NCBI RefSeq assembly: GCF_030053115.1
Contig: NZ_CP125619.1
Location: 3,111,501-3,175,500, forward strand
Reading direction: 5' to 3'
Source: Pseudomonas svalbardensis
Lineage (GTDB): Bacteria; Pseudomonadota; Gammaproteobacteria; Pseudomonadales; Pseudomonadaceae
Length of the DNA stretch: 64,000 nucleotides
The first letter of the stretch is position 1. Each line of letters opens with the position of its first letter. Position numbers and translations under genes: made by a program. The notes beneath the pieces are model-generated. The model ran no database searches, had not been told where the DNA came from, and was given only the letters and a program-made list of their open reading frames with translations. Positions 38,061 through 46,985 of this stretch are shown here, in pieces.

Positions 38061-38509
38061 CTAGTGAACCATCAAGACATCCCCGTCATCGCAGACCTCG
38101 ATACAGTTCACCAATTTTTTCAGCTCCTGAAGGGCACCCAGAAGGATATTTGCCTCCTTAACCATGCCGGCTTCGCAAAACAATGTTATGGCACTTAGCA
38201 GATCATCCATGGAGTGCTTTATATCCTCAACTCGTGATTTATTTACTGACTCTAATTCTTGCAAGGCGGTTACCTCTTTGCTCGAATAATTTACCCAACC
38301 CCCGATCTTATCGGTGCAAGCAGTCAATCGATTCTCATCAGCATGGAACACGGAGCACATCCTCAAAACGACCTGAGCATCTGTTTTAATTCCTGCCAAA
38401 CTTAAACGCTCGATTATTCGTACCAACTCGACGACTGACAATTTCAGGGCAGAGACGGCACCCTTGAGGTCGCGTTTTAGATCTAGCTATGAATTATTGC
38501 GATCCATCA
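38061..38509 (-). pseudogene. Small helical protein with in-frame TAG at codon 7
   Basis: The ATG at 38509 follows GAAAGGAGTG, an excellent ribosome-binding site. It encodes MDRNNS, then a TAG at 38489-38491, then LDLKRDLKGAVSALKLSVVE and about 130 more clean residues ending DDGDVLMVH. The sequence after the TAG is homologous to the intact neighbour at 37741-37965. Without readthrough, translation could only begin at a weak TTG near 38441. Either it is newly inactivated or the TAG is decoded. Confidence 0.55.
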
Positions 38510-38701
38510 CTCCTTTCTCGATTTCCCTGCCATGCCAAATGCCCTAGCCTCCATTCAAGCTGCGGGAGATGTGCCTCCCAGATTAACGCCGTCCTTGACG
38601 GAAATCTTCAATTCAGTTCAATAACCGCACAAAAATTACGACAATAGCAGCAGTGATGGCATAATGGCCATAACGTGTGCCTTTTTTGTAGAGAATTAAC
38701 A

Positions 38702-40267
38702 TTGCGAGCAACTCAAACGATTACGTCTGTTGAGCAAATTTTTCCTGCCCAGCAGCGCTTGATCTCAGCTACTGATTCCAGCGGTAAAATCACCTACTGC
38801 AATGATGAGTTCACGAAAATAAGCGGCTACTCCCGTGAGGAGTTGGTCGGCAGCCCACACAATTTGGTTCGCCACCCTGACATGCCACCTGCTGTTTTTG
38901 GGATGATGTGGAGCTACCTGAAGGCCGGAAAAAGCTGGATGGGCGTCGTAAAAAATCGTTGTAAGAATGGCGACTATTACTGGGTCAATGCGTACGTCAC
39001 CCCCATCCTCGAAAATGGCCATCTAATAGGCTACGAGTCCGTAAGGGTCAAGCCGACTCGCGAACAGATTGAGCGCGCACAAACACTGTATCAGCGGCTT
39101 CGTGCCGGCAAAAAGGCCGTACCGAAAAGGCGCCACTATGCCGCATTTATGGGCAGGCTGATTTTCCCGGTAATTGCGGCACTGACAGCTATCGGAGTAG
39201 TTAACACGCTGCCGAATCTGCTGGCGCAAACAATAATCGCCTTGCTCTTTCTAGCCATTGGATTGTGGACTTATACGCGCGAGGTTAACCAACTCCATCG
39301 AATCATTAAAAGCGCTCCTGATGCTTTCAGTGATCCGATCAGCGCCCTCACCTACAGCGATACATACGGCCCTTCAGCGCAGCTGGAAATGGTACTAATC
39401 AGCGAAGATGCGCGTCTTAAAACCGCGTTGACTCGACTGAGCGATCTGGCTAACCAGGTGGCTGAAGCCGCTGAACATTCCTCCTTGCTCTCTAACCAGA
39501 CTGAACATGCCTTGCTCGAGCAGCGGGCCGAAACGGACATGACTGCAGCGGCCATGACTGAAATGGCGGCTTCAATTAGTGAGGTGGCGGGGCATGTTCA
39601 ACAAACCGCAACTGAAGCGCAAACGGCGAATGAGCTGGCCGAACAAGGCGACAAAGTCGCCGGCACCACCAGAGAGGCGATTCAGCTTCTGGCTAGCACG
39701 GTAACAAACATCAGCACAGCGGTGGATAACCTCGCCAATGAAACGCAGCAAATCATGACTGCTGCTGGTGTGATCCAATCTATTGCGGATCAAACCAACT
39801 TGCTGGCGCTCAATGCAGCAATTGAAGCGGCCAGGGCTGGTGAACAGGGTCGAGGTTTTGCTGTGGTCGCTGATGAAGTTCGCGCCTTGGCCAGTAAAAC
39901 CCGCGTATCTACCCAACAAATTCAGAATGTCATTGAAACCCTTAAAAAGGGTGCTGATGACGCAGTGAGCATTGCCAGACTCGGTATCCGCGAGGCAGAT
40001 CACGGCGTGCAACAGGTTATAGAGGCGCAGGGTGCCCTTCAGGGTATTCGCGAGGCGGTTGAACGCATCAGTGGCATGAGTCAGCAAATGGCTGCCGCCT
40101 CAGAAGAACAGGCGCATGTCGCCGAGGATATTGCTCGGCAGATCAACAACGTCGCAGGGACGGTTGATAGAACGGCTAAAAATGCTAACGCAGCAGTCGC
40201 TCGTGGCAGTGAGCTTGAGACTACTTCTCGTGGTTTACGAGCCCTGGTTGAACGCTTCAACAGGTAG
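38702..40267 (+). CDS. aer: Aer-like aerotaxis receptor (PAS-MCP)
   Basis: A 521-residue chemoreceptor. The N-terminal PAS domain ([20 protein letters not shown]..., [22 protein letters not shown]) is of the FAD-binding Aer type. A hydrophobic region at about 155-190 ([34 protein letters not shown]) anchors it without a periplasmic domain. The C-terminal MCP domain has [20 protein letters not shown]. The protein senses redox/oxygen and signals to CheA. I prefer the TTG at 38702 (MRATQTITS) over the GTG at 38675, because family members begin just before FPAQQRL. Confidence 0.87.
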   Translation: MRATQTITSVEQIFPAQQRLISATDSSGKITYCNDEFTKISGYSREELVGSPHNLVRHPDMPPAVFGMMWSYLKAGKSWMGVVKNRCKNGDYYWVNAYVTPILENGHLIGYESVRVKPTREQIERAQTLYQRLRAGKKAVPKRRHYAAFMGRLIFPVIAALTAIGVVNTLPNLLAQTIIALLFLAIGLWTYTREVNQLHRIIKSAPDAFSDPISALTYSDTYGPSAQLEMVLISEDARLKTALTRLSDLANQVAEAAEHSSLLSNQTEHALLEQRAETDMTAAAMTEMAASISEVAGHVQQTATEAQTANELAEQGDKVAGTTREAIQLLASTVTNISTAVDNLANETQQIMTAAGVIQSIADQTNLLALNAAIEAARAGEQGRGFAVVADEVRALASKTRVSTQQIQNVIETLKKGADDAVSIARLGIREADHGVQQVIEAQGALQGIREAVERISGMSQQMAAASEEQAHVAEDIARQINNVAGTVDRTAKNANAAVARGSELETTSRGLRALVERFNR

Positions 40268-40289
40268 CTAGACCTAAGGGAGGGGCGTC

Positions 40290-42986
40290 TTGATTATCAG
40301 CCTAATTAATGGAGCGGCATTGCTTTTGGCTTTGTGCTGGCTGCACGCGTTCATTACGCGCCGCTGGGACAACCACAGCACAGCGATACAATTGGTTTTA
40401 GGACTGCTATTCGGCGCTATTTGCGTGATTGGCATGCTAAATCCCATCTCGCCAGAGCCCGGAATATTCTTTGATGGCCGCAGCGTAGTTCTGAGTATGG
40501 CCGCACTATTTAACGGGCCACTCGTAGCCGGCGTTGCCGGCCTGATCGCGGGTATCTACCGAATATGGATGGGTGGCAGTGGTATGGAGTTTGGTCTGGC
40601 GGAGATCTGCCTATCCATACTGTTTGGCCTGTTTTACCGGCATTGTTCCTTAAGCGGAAAGCTCGCTATCGGCCCTTGGCAGCTTTGGTTTTTAGGCCTG
40701 TTAATGCAGGTTTTGGATATGCTGTTGTTGCCTGCAGCACAAGCAGCATCCAGCCTGGAACAGACAGCTGTTCCCTTGCTGCTGGTCATGCCGGTTGCGA
40801 CGGTCGTACTAGGTTTGATGCTCAAAGAGATCGAGCAACGCAAACGAACAGAGCTCACCCTGCAACTCAGGGAGTCGCGCCTACGCGCAATCACCGAGGC
40901 GATCCCTGACACCCTATTGGTGCTGGATGAAGATGGACTCTATCTTGAGGTGACCCCTTCCAAGAAAGAGGCGCACAGCGACGCCCTAACCGCACGTATT
41001 GGCCAAAGCGTGCACGATGTATTGCCTCAAAGCGAAGCCGAGCGTTTTATGGAGTTCATACGACAGACCTTGGCCAGCGATAGACCGCAACTCATCGAAT
41101 ACACCAGGCAGAGCGCAGATGGGACAAAGATACTTGAGGGTCATGCCCAGCGTCTGGATATTCAACTCAATGGTAAGCAGGCGGTGGTGGTACTCGCCCG
41201 CGATGTAACCCAGCGGGTCGATGACGAACATGAATTGCGCATCGCTGCCGCCGCGTTTGAAACGCAGCAAGGCATGATTATCACCGACGAGTTCAACCGC
41301 ATCCTTCGAGTCAATCAGGCCTTCAGCACCATCACCGGATACAGCCGCGAGGAAGCTGTTGGACAGCGAACCAGCCTGCTCAGCTCTGGACGCCAGAGTC
41401 TGGCGTTTTATCAAAGCATGTGGCAACAGCTCAAGGCAGTAGATCGCTGGCAAGGTGAAATCTGGAATCGACGTAAAAATGGAGAAATTTTCCCCGAATG
41501 GCTGTCGATCAGCGCGGTACGAAACACCCAGGGCCAGGTTATCAATTACGTCGCATCGATTGACGATACCTCCGAGCGCAAGGCGGACGAGGAGCGTATC
41601 CAGCGCCTTGCCTTTTTTGATGGGCTAACCGACCTGCCCAATCGGAGCCTTCTCCTCGATCGCTTGCAGCACGTGCTGGATGGTTGCGTGCGTAGCGGCG
41701 AATGCGCAGCGCTGATGTTTCTCGACCTCGACGGATTTAAGAACATCAACGATCTGCATGGGCATCATATTGGTGACAAAGTCTTGTGTCTGGCTGCTGC
41801 ACGGCTCAACGGCGCAGTGCGGGTGAGTGACACAGTGGCACGCCTTGGCGGCGATGAGTTCGTGGTGCTGCTGGAGCATCTCAACAAGCAACCAGAACAG
41901 GCCGCCATGCAGGTCGAGCATGTCACCACATTACTGCTAGCGACACTGGCCGAACCTTACCAAATTGACGGACTGGAACTGCGCAGTAGTGCGAGTATCG
42001 GCGTGACCCTGTTCAACGACAGGTCTTGTTCGATAGATGAGCTCATGCAACGTGCGGACTTGTCGATGTACGAGGCTAAAGCGGCGGGCAAGCATACGGC
42101 ACGGTTCTTCGATCCACGCATGCAAGAGGCTATTAGCGAGCGCCTGAACCTCGAACAGGATATCCGCCGGGGGCTGTTGTCTGAAGAGTTCATCCCCTAC
42201 CTGCAGCCACAGCTGGATGACACAGGCTGCCTGGTTGGCGCTGAAGTTTTGGCACGCTGGCAACACCCTCAGCGTGGTCTACTGAGTCCAGCGGCCTTTG
42301 TTGAGGTGGCTGAGCTTGCCGGCTTGATTGAGACGCTGGATTTGCAAATGCTGCAGAAGGCTTGCCATCAACTAGCGTTGTGGCGCCACCAGTCGGCCAC
42401 GGCATCGCTCAGTTTGTCCGTCAATCTAAGTGCACGGCTCCTCTATCAGCCAAACTTTGTCGAGCGAGTGCTTCAGATTTTGGAGCAAAGTGGTGCAGAT
42501 GCGCACAGGCTGAAACTTGAGCTTACCGAAACGCTACTCCTAGACGACTTGCCATGTGCTGTTGCTCGCATATGCGAACTCAAAGCCCACGGAATTCGCT
42601 TCTCAATTGACGACTTTGGCACCGGTTACTCGTCGCTCGCCTACTTGCAGCAATTATCGCTAGATCAATTGAAGATCGACCAGTCCTTTGTTCGCGAGCT
42701 GCCAGGCGATACAAACAGTCTTGCAATCATAAGAGCCATCTGCGCATTGGCCAGTAGTCTGCAGCTAGAGGTGATTGCCGAAGGGGTGGAGACTCATGAG
42801 CAATACATTGCTCTGCTGGAGCTCGGCTGCCGAAGTTTCCAGGGTTACCTTTTTGGTCGACCAATGCCGCTGATGGAGTTGGAGCGCCTAATACCGACGA
42901 ATACTGTGAAAGTCGAGACTGAAGGCCATATTTTATTAGAGCCAAGCGCAGTGGGCGCACCAAGCACATCGATAATAAACCTATAA
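40290..42986 (+). CDS. 5TM-PAS-PAS-GGDEF-EAL protein
   Basis: An 898-residue bifunctional c-di-GMP enzyme. Residues 1-175 hold about five membrane helices of the 5TM-5TMR_LYT type (FFDGRSVVLSMAALFNGPL). Two PAS domains follow at about 195-310 and 318-430. GGDEF is at 440-600 with GGDEF at 520-524 and RVSD inhibitory site at 511-514. EAL is at 610-875, with GAEVLARW (EVL instead of EAL), LSVNLSARLL, IDDFGTGYSSL, KIDQSFV and EGVET. Both domains look active. It starts with TTG after AAGGGAGGGG, 20 bases past the Aer-like gene, so the two form one transcript. Confidence 0.9.
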   Translation: MIISLINGAALLLALCWLHAFITRRWDNHSTAIQLVLGLLFGAICVIGMLNPISPEPGIFFDGRSVVLSMAALFNGPLVAGVAGLIAGIYRIWMGGSGMEFGLAEICLSILFGLFYRHCSLSGKLAIGPWQLWFLGLLMQVLDMLLLPAAQAASSLEQTAVPLLLVMPVATVVLGLMLKEIEQRKRTELTLQLRESRLRAITEAIPDTLLVLDEDGLYLEVTPSKKEAHSDALTARIGQSVHDVLPQSEAERFMEFIRQTLASDRPQLIEYTRQSADGTKILEGHAQRLDIQLNGKQAVVVLARDVTQRVDDEHELRIAAAAFETQQGMIITDEFNRILRVNQAFSTITGYSREEAVGQRTSLLSSGRQSLAFYQSMWQQLKAVDRWQGEIWNRRKNGEIFPEWLSISAVRNTQGQVINYVASIDDTSERKADEERIQRLAFFDGLTDLPNRSLLLDRLQHVLDGCVRSGECAALMFLDLDGFKNINDLHGHHIGDKVLCLAAARLNGAVRVSDTVARLGGDEFVVLLEHLNKQPEQAAMQVEHVTTLLLATLAEPYQIDGLELRSSASIGVTLFNDRSCSIDELMQRADLSMYEAKAAGKHTARFFDPRMQEAISERLNLEQDIRRGLLSEEFIPYLQPQLDDTGCLVGAEVLARWQHPQRGLLSPAAFVEVAELAGLIETLDLQMLQKACHQLALWRHQSATASLSLSVNLSARLLYQPNFVERVLQILEQSGADAHRLKLELTETLLLDDLPCAVARICELKAHGIRFSIDDFGTGYSSLAYLQQLSLDQLKIDQSFVRELPGDTNSLAIIRAICALASSLQLEVIAEGVETHEQYIALLELGCRSFQGYLFGRPMPLMELERLIPTNTVKVETEGHILLEPSAVGAPSTSIINL

Positions 42987-43139
42987 CAAATGCGTGCCAG
43001 AGGTATCCGCAGATTAAGTTAGTTTCTATTGTTCTCCCTGGCACTCCTCCGAGCCCCGCTGTGGGCTTTGCCGATAGAACTCCTGCCCTGCATTATTGGT
43101 CTGGGAAGGCCGCTTAGCCCATGGGGAGTAGTTCTTTAT

Positions 43140-43656
43140 CTAGGCGGTGCGGCTGACACGGCGGTGAACCTTCACAACCGCCTGCGGTTTCTGCGTGAGG
43201 TGGTTGCTGGGGTAGCCGAGTGTATTGGCAAAGAGAAAGTTGGCGTCCGTTTCGCGCCATTGTTCAGCAGCACCGATGAGGAGCGCACTTACCTAGGGAT
43301 GGTTGAAGACGATCCTCATACTACCTACATCGAAGCGATCAAAGTACTTGAGGATGCCGGCATTGCTTACCTCTGGACTGGCATAATGCACCACGGATGC
43401 CGGAATCATTCCGTCGCGCAGTTCGTAGTACTGTAGCGGGGCGATCATCTATGCCGGTCGTTACACCGCACAAAGCGGCGCGCATTTGCTGGATTCAGGA
43501 CTGGCCGACCTTGTCGCTTTCGGCCGTACGTTCATGGCCAACCCGGATCTACCAGCCAGAATCGCGAACGATTGGCCGCTTACCCCTCTGAACTCAGCCA
43601 CAGTGTATGGCGGTAATGCCGAGGGTTATACTGATTACTCCGTGTATGGCGGGTAA
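43140..43656 (+). pseudogene. Old yellow enzyme (NADH:flavin oxidoreductase) remnant
   Basis: Two frames give the C-terminal half of an OYE/xenobiotic-reductase. The first reads NRLRFLREVVAGVAECIG and KVGVRFAPLF and ends at 43436. The next frame continues YAGRYTAQSGAHLLDSGLAD, LVAFGRTFMANPDLP, then AEGYTDY. The N-terminal half, with flavin-binding start and active-site Tyr/His region, is missing, and a frameshift separates the two parts. It lies right before the LOV gene. Confidence 0.8.
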
Positions 43657-43694
43657 CCGCTAAAAATGAGATGTCACTCACTGAGGCTCTGAAA

Positions 43695-44147
43695 ATGATC
43701 GACGCAGAACTGCTGAAACTGGTGGTTGAAGCATCCAATGACGGCATCGTGGTAGCAGAGCAGGAAGGCGACGAAAACATCCTGATCTACGCCAACCCCG
43801 CCTTCCAGCGCCTGACGGGGTACAGCGTTGACGACATCCTGTACCAGGACTGCCGCTTCCTGCAGGGTGATGACCGCGACCAAGCCGGCTTGACAGTAAT
43901 CCGCGAGGCGATAAGGAACCTACTCCCCTGCCGACAAGTCATTCGCAACTATCGCAAGGACGGCAGCGCCTTCTGGAATGAACTGTCGATTACCCCGGTG
44001 TTCAATGACACCGATCAACTCACCTACTTCATCGGTATCCAGAAGGACGTCAGCGTCGAAGTTGAGGCTAGGGAGCGAGTGCGTGAACTGGAAGCTGAAG
44101 TCGCCCAGCTGCAAATCCAACTGGCTCAATTGCAATCTAAAGCCTAA
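43695..44147 (+). CDS. Short LOV photoreceptor
   Basis: A 150-residue protein consisting of one LOV domain with helical caps and no output domain. The adduct cysteine is Cys53 in QDCRFLQGDDRDQ, with NYRKDGSAFWNELSITP and TYFIGIQKDVS. A C-terminal coiled coil (EARERVRELEAEVAQLQIQL) probably mediates dimerisation. The sequence is close to the well-studied P. putida SB1/SB2-LOV proteins. The ATG at 43695 (MIDAELL) matches those proteins better than the one at 43671. It sits between c-di-GMP genes, suggesting blue-light input to them by protein contact. Confidence 0.9.
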   Translation: MIDAELLKLVVEASNDGIVVAEQEGDENILIYANPAFQRLTGYSVDDILYQDCRFLQGDDRDQAGLTVIREAIRNLLPCRQVIRNYRKDGSAFWNELSITPVFNDTDQLTYFIGIQKDVSVEVEARERVRELEAEVAQLQIQLAQLQSKA

Positions 44148-44212
44148 ATACATCCGCCCTTGATGGGTTAACGATCCAGCTGTGCGCTCGAGTTTTTAAG
44201 TCGGAGCAGGAA

Positions 44213-45166
44213 ATGAGTGATTTTGAGATTGCCGCTCGGGAGGCTCTTGCGTTTTTACGGCGCCGGCTAGGATTTGATCTGTGGATGATTACTCGCACAG
44301 AAAATGATGATTGGACTGTGTTGCATTTTGAAGACCAAGGCTATGACGTTCATGCTGGGCAGGTCTTCAAATGGAGCGATTCGTTTTGCAGTGAGATGGT
44401 GAAGGGTAACGGCCCTCGCATTGCTCCAAACTCAGAAATGGTGGCTGCTTACGTTTCGGCGCCAATAGGCAAGCAACTAAAAATCCGGGCATACATCGGC
44501 GTGCCCCTCCTTCTGTCTGATGGTTCCCTTTTCGGCACATTGTGCGCCGTTCATCCAGAACCCAAACCTGCAAAAATTGAGGAAGACCAGGAGCTTCTGG
44601 AAATGATTGGCATGATGCTCAGCAAAATTTTGCAGATGGAGTTGAAAGCTGATGAGGAGTCAAGCAGGGCCGAGCGTTTCGAGGCCCAGGCTCTTAGCGA
44701 TGCCCTGACGGGGCTTTACAATCGAGCAGGCTGGGAGCAGTTAGCGGCCTGTCAAGATGGGCGTAATCGTCGCTACGGAAAATCGTCAGCAATCTTAGTC
44801 ATTGATCTGGACGATTTAAAGCTTGTGAACGATAGCAAGGGGCATGCTGCAGGTGATGAGCTAATCAGGTGCGCAGCTAATGCCCTTACTCATGCATCTC
44901 GAATAGACGATATCGTCGCGAGGCTAGGAGGGGATGAGTTCGCCATCATAGGTGTCAATTGCGATATAGCTGGCGGAGAGGAGCTTCGTGGAAGGGTGAG
45001 TCAAGCGCTACGCCAGGCGGGCGTTAGGGCCTCATCAGGGTTGGCGATGGCTAGTGCTAGGAACGCCATATCTTCGGCGCTGACCCTTGCTGACAGACAA
45101 ATGTACGAGGAGAAACGCCTCAAAAAGCTGGAGGGGTGTAAAGGGTCAACGAATATTCCTTGCTGA
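44213..45166 (+). CDS. GAF-GGDEF diguanylate cyclase
   Basis: A 317-residue soluble enzyme. The GAF domain (about 5-140) reads DLWMITRTENDDW, YVSAPI, IRAYIGVPLLLSDGSLFGTL. A coiled-coil linker leads to GGDEF, with DALTGLYNRAGW, LDDLKLVNDSKGHAAGDEL, GGDEF at 239-243 and RIDD at 230-233. It should synthesise c-di-GMP with product inhibition. It starts 65 bases after the short LOV gene, same strand, so a LOV/GAF-GGDEF operon is plausible. AGCAGGAA precedes the ATG. Confidence 0.88.
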   Translation: MSDFEIAAREALAFLRRRLGFDLWMITRTENDDWTVLHFEDQGYDVHAGQVFKWSDSFCSEMVKGNGPRIAPNSEMVAAYVSAPIGKQLKIRAYIGVPLLLSDGSLFGTLCAVHPEPKPAKIEEDQELLEMIGMMLSKILQMELKADEESSRAERFEAQALSDALTGLYNRAGWEQLAACQDGRNRRYGKSSAILVIDLDDLKLVNDSKGHAAGDELIRCAANALTHASRIDDIVARLGGDEFAIIGVNCDIAGGEELRGRVSQALRQAGVRASSGLAMASARNAISSALTLADRQMYEEKRLKKLEGCKGSTNIPC

Positions 45167-45260
45167 ATCTGCTTTCATAGTTATTACCCCCTGCACTGTG
45201 AATAGGATCTGATGCCTTAACTGATGTGGGCAGAGGAATCCCTCAACTCAAGTGCTGAAA

Positions 45261-45284
45261 AAAAGGGCCATCAGAGGCCCTTTT
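45261..45284. terminator. Bidirectional terminator between GGDEF and mvaT genes
   Basis: AAAAGGGCC and GGCCCTTTT form a perfect stem around ATCAGA. It serves the plus-strand GGDEF gene and the minus-strand mvaT gene, which converge here. Confidence 0.75.
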
Positions 45285-45299
45285 GTACTCAAACCAAAC

Positions 45300-45665
45300 T
45301 CACTTGGTCAGCCAAGACTCTACGGTGTCGGAACCGTGTTCCGCTTTCCACTCTTTCAACGTTTTGTGGTTGCCACCTTTGGTTTCCACGACTTCGCCGG
45401 TGTGAGGGTTCTTGTAGACCTTCACTTGGCGGGGCTTGCGAGTGCCTGCTTTGGACTCAGCAGCTGGGGCACGACGGCCAGCCTTAGGATCAAGCAAGTT
45501 GATCACGTTCGGTAGGCTGTAACCGTACTCTGCGAGAAGCGCACGTAGCTTGGTTTCAAATTCGATTTCTTTCTTGAGGCCAGCATCGCCTTTCAGAGCT
45601 TCGAGCGCTTGAAGTTGTTCGGCTAGGTGTTTTTCGAGTTGGCGGAATTCTGCGAGTTTGGACAT
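45300..45665 (-). CDS. mvaT: MvaT-family H-NS-like xenogeneic silencer
   Basis: A 121-residue nucleoid protein. The N-terminal coiled-coil oligomerisation region starts MSKLAEFRQLEKHLAEQLQA. The C-terminal DNA-binding domain has the family signature KVYKNPHTGEVVETKGGNHK, followed by TLKEWKAEHG. MvaT proteins bind AT-rich, often horizontally acquired DNA, and silence it. Whether this copy is MvaT, MvaU or another Tur paralogue cannot be decided. Start at 45665; the longer upstream frame is not family-like. Its 3' end recurs as a fragment at 11608-11655. Confidence 0.92.
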   Translation of the reverse strand: MSKLAEFRQLEKHLAEQLQALEALKGDAGLKKEIEFETKLRALLAEYGYSLPNVINLLDPKAGRRAPAAESKAGTRKPRQVKVYKNPHTGEVVETKGGNHKTLKEWKAEHGSDTVESWLTK

Positions 45666-45910
45666 GGAAATTCTCGACGTAATTAGTGCGTTAACATTAC
45701 ACGAAATCAGCAATCTGCATAAAGATGTGATGAAAGAACAAAACTTTAAATTCGAATCTTGTTGCGTCCATTGCAATCGCTCCGAGCCGCCACTCCAATT
45801 GCATCTAAACATCAACCGCACGATTTTTAGCAGAACATCCCTACCTGAATCGACACAAATTTTCATTGCTGGTGGCGGCAGGCATCTAGGCCAAGATCAA
45901 CATCAAAAAA

Positions 45911-45974
45911 GGACGCTCAGTGAAATGTCACCCGTCATTCCAAACTTTTTGTCTAATTGAGCGTCTTTTCTTTA
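45911..45974 (+). terminator. Possible long-loop hairpin
   Basis: GACGCTCA at 45912-45919 can pair with TGAGCGTC at 45958-45965, followed by TTTTCTTT. The loop is about 38 bases, long for a terminator. It lies in the mvaT-tspO intergenic region and could be a weak terminator or a regulatory structure. Confidence 0.3.
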
Positions 45975-46030
45975 AGATTGCCGACATGGCTTGGCAACCC
46001 TGGGTAGCTGACCATAGCTAAGGATTGGTG

Positions 46031-46471
46031 ATGACATTTCTCATTTTTCTTCTCGCCTGCGCTGCTGCCGCAAGCACTGGCATCCTATTCAAACCGGGCC
46101 AGTGGTACGAATCTCTCGTTAAACCCGGCTTCACACCGCCTAACTGGGTGTTTCCCGCCGCCTGGTCGACGATTTATCTGCTGCTCGCTTGGGCCGGGTA
46201 CCGGTTAACACTGATACCTGGAAGCCAGACAGCGCTGGCTTTATGGGCCGCGCAGATTGCACTTAATACACTGTGGACACCCGTGTTCTTCGGTGCGCAC
46301 CGCGTCTTCGCCGCTCTAGTGATCCTGACGCTGCTCTGGTTGGTGGTTGTGGCAATGATGTTGGTGGCGTTGCAGGTTGACGTCATCACTGGCCTGATCA
46401 TCTTTCCTTACGTTGCATGGCTGTGTGTAGCCGCCGCTTTGAATTTTTCGATCTGGCGCAATAACCGTTAG
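46031..46471 (+). CDS. tspO: TspO/MBR-family membrane protein
   Basis: A 146-residue protein with five membrane helices. Family motifs are present: GILFKPGQWYESLVKPGFTP, PPNWVFPAAWSTIYLLLAWA, and QIALNTLWTPVFFGAHR. TspO proteins bind porphyrins/haem intermediates and regulate stress or pigment metabolism. The ATG follows AAGGATTGGTG. It is a stand-alone gene; the family is often light- and oxygen-linked, which agrees with the LOV and photolyase genes in this window, but a functional tie is only inferred. Confidence 0.9.
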   Translation: MTFLIFLLACAAAASTGILFKPGQWYESLVKPGFTPPNWVFPAAWSTIYLLLAWAGYRLTLIPGSQTALALWAAQIALNTLWTPVFFGAHRVFAALVILTLLWLVVVAMMLVALQVDVITGLIIFPYVAWLCVAAALNFSIWRNNR

Positions 46472-46487
46472 CGTTCGCGGCCCTGAT

Positions 46488-46673
46488 TTACTCGTCTTCC
46501 GCTGAGAGCGGTGAATTGAGGTCAACACCTACCTGACCGACTAGCGAAAGTGGGCGGGAGACCATACGTGTATCCACTGGCAGCACTTGCGCCGGATACG
46601 CATTCATGTCAGCCGCCAATAGTTTGAGAGTTCGGGATACGGAGAGATGAGCTGCCATCGGTTCAGTAAGCAC
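46488..46673 (-). CDS. Small hypothetical protein
   Basis: A 61-residue minus-strand frame with a GTG start: GTG-LTEPMAAHLSVSRTLKLLAAD..., ending LNSPLSAEDE. Composition looks protein-like; the acidic tail recalls small antitoxin-like proteins, but no family could be assigned. Confidence 0.35.
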   Translation of the reverse strand: MLTEPMAAHLSVSRTLKLLAADMNAYPAQVLPVDTRMVSRPLSLVGQVGVDLNSPLSAEDE

Positions 46674-46731
46674 CGGGGTCTTACTCTAAACGCGGTTCTC
46701 AGAAGCGATGATGTGGACACGAGGATCATTC

Positions 46732-46833
46732 ATGCCCCAACCTTATCTGCTGTTCGACGTCGCAGCAACAGCAGGAATTTCCGCCGATTTGAATGACGAC
46801 GTGTTACTCCGATTACGGGGCTTTTTGAAGTGA
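46732..46833 (+). CDS. Possible 33-residue small protein
   Basis: The ATG at 46732 opens MPQPYLLFDVAATAGISADL and ends in LLRLRGFLK. It is divergent from the small gene at 46488-46673. Support is limited to protein-like composition; the inverted repeat at 46834-46875 follows its stop directly. Confidence 0.25.
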   Translation: MPQPYLLFDVAATAGISADLNDDVLLRLRGFLK

Positions 46834-46875
46834 GAAATTATGGCTCAGCAATAATTATGGCTGAGCCATAATTTC
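46834..46875. repeat. Perfect 16-bp inverted repeat with 10-bp loop
   Basis: GAAATTATGGCTCAGC is followed after 10 bases by its exact complement GCTGAGCCATAATTTC. The stem is AT-rich at the base and lacks a T-run, so it is not an ordinary terminator. It may be an operator, a recombination site or an IS end. Confidence 0.6.
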
Positions 46876-46985
46876 CAATAATTCAGTTTTGCCGTTGCCC
46901 CCGCCATCTCTGTCGATAGCGAAACTCGAACACCTGCAGCACACGATTGTTAGCGTGGCCTGTCATTGAAGCCGTGTTCGTCCAC

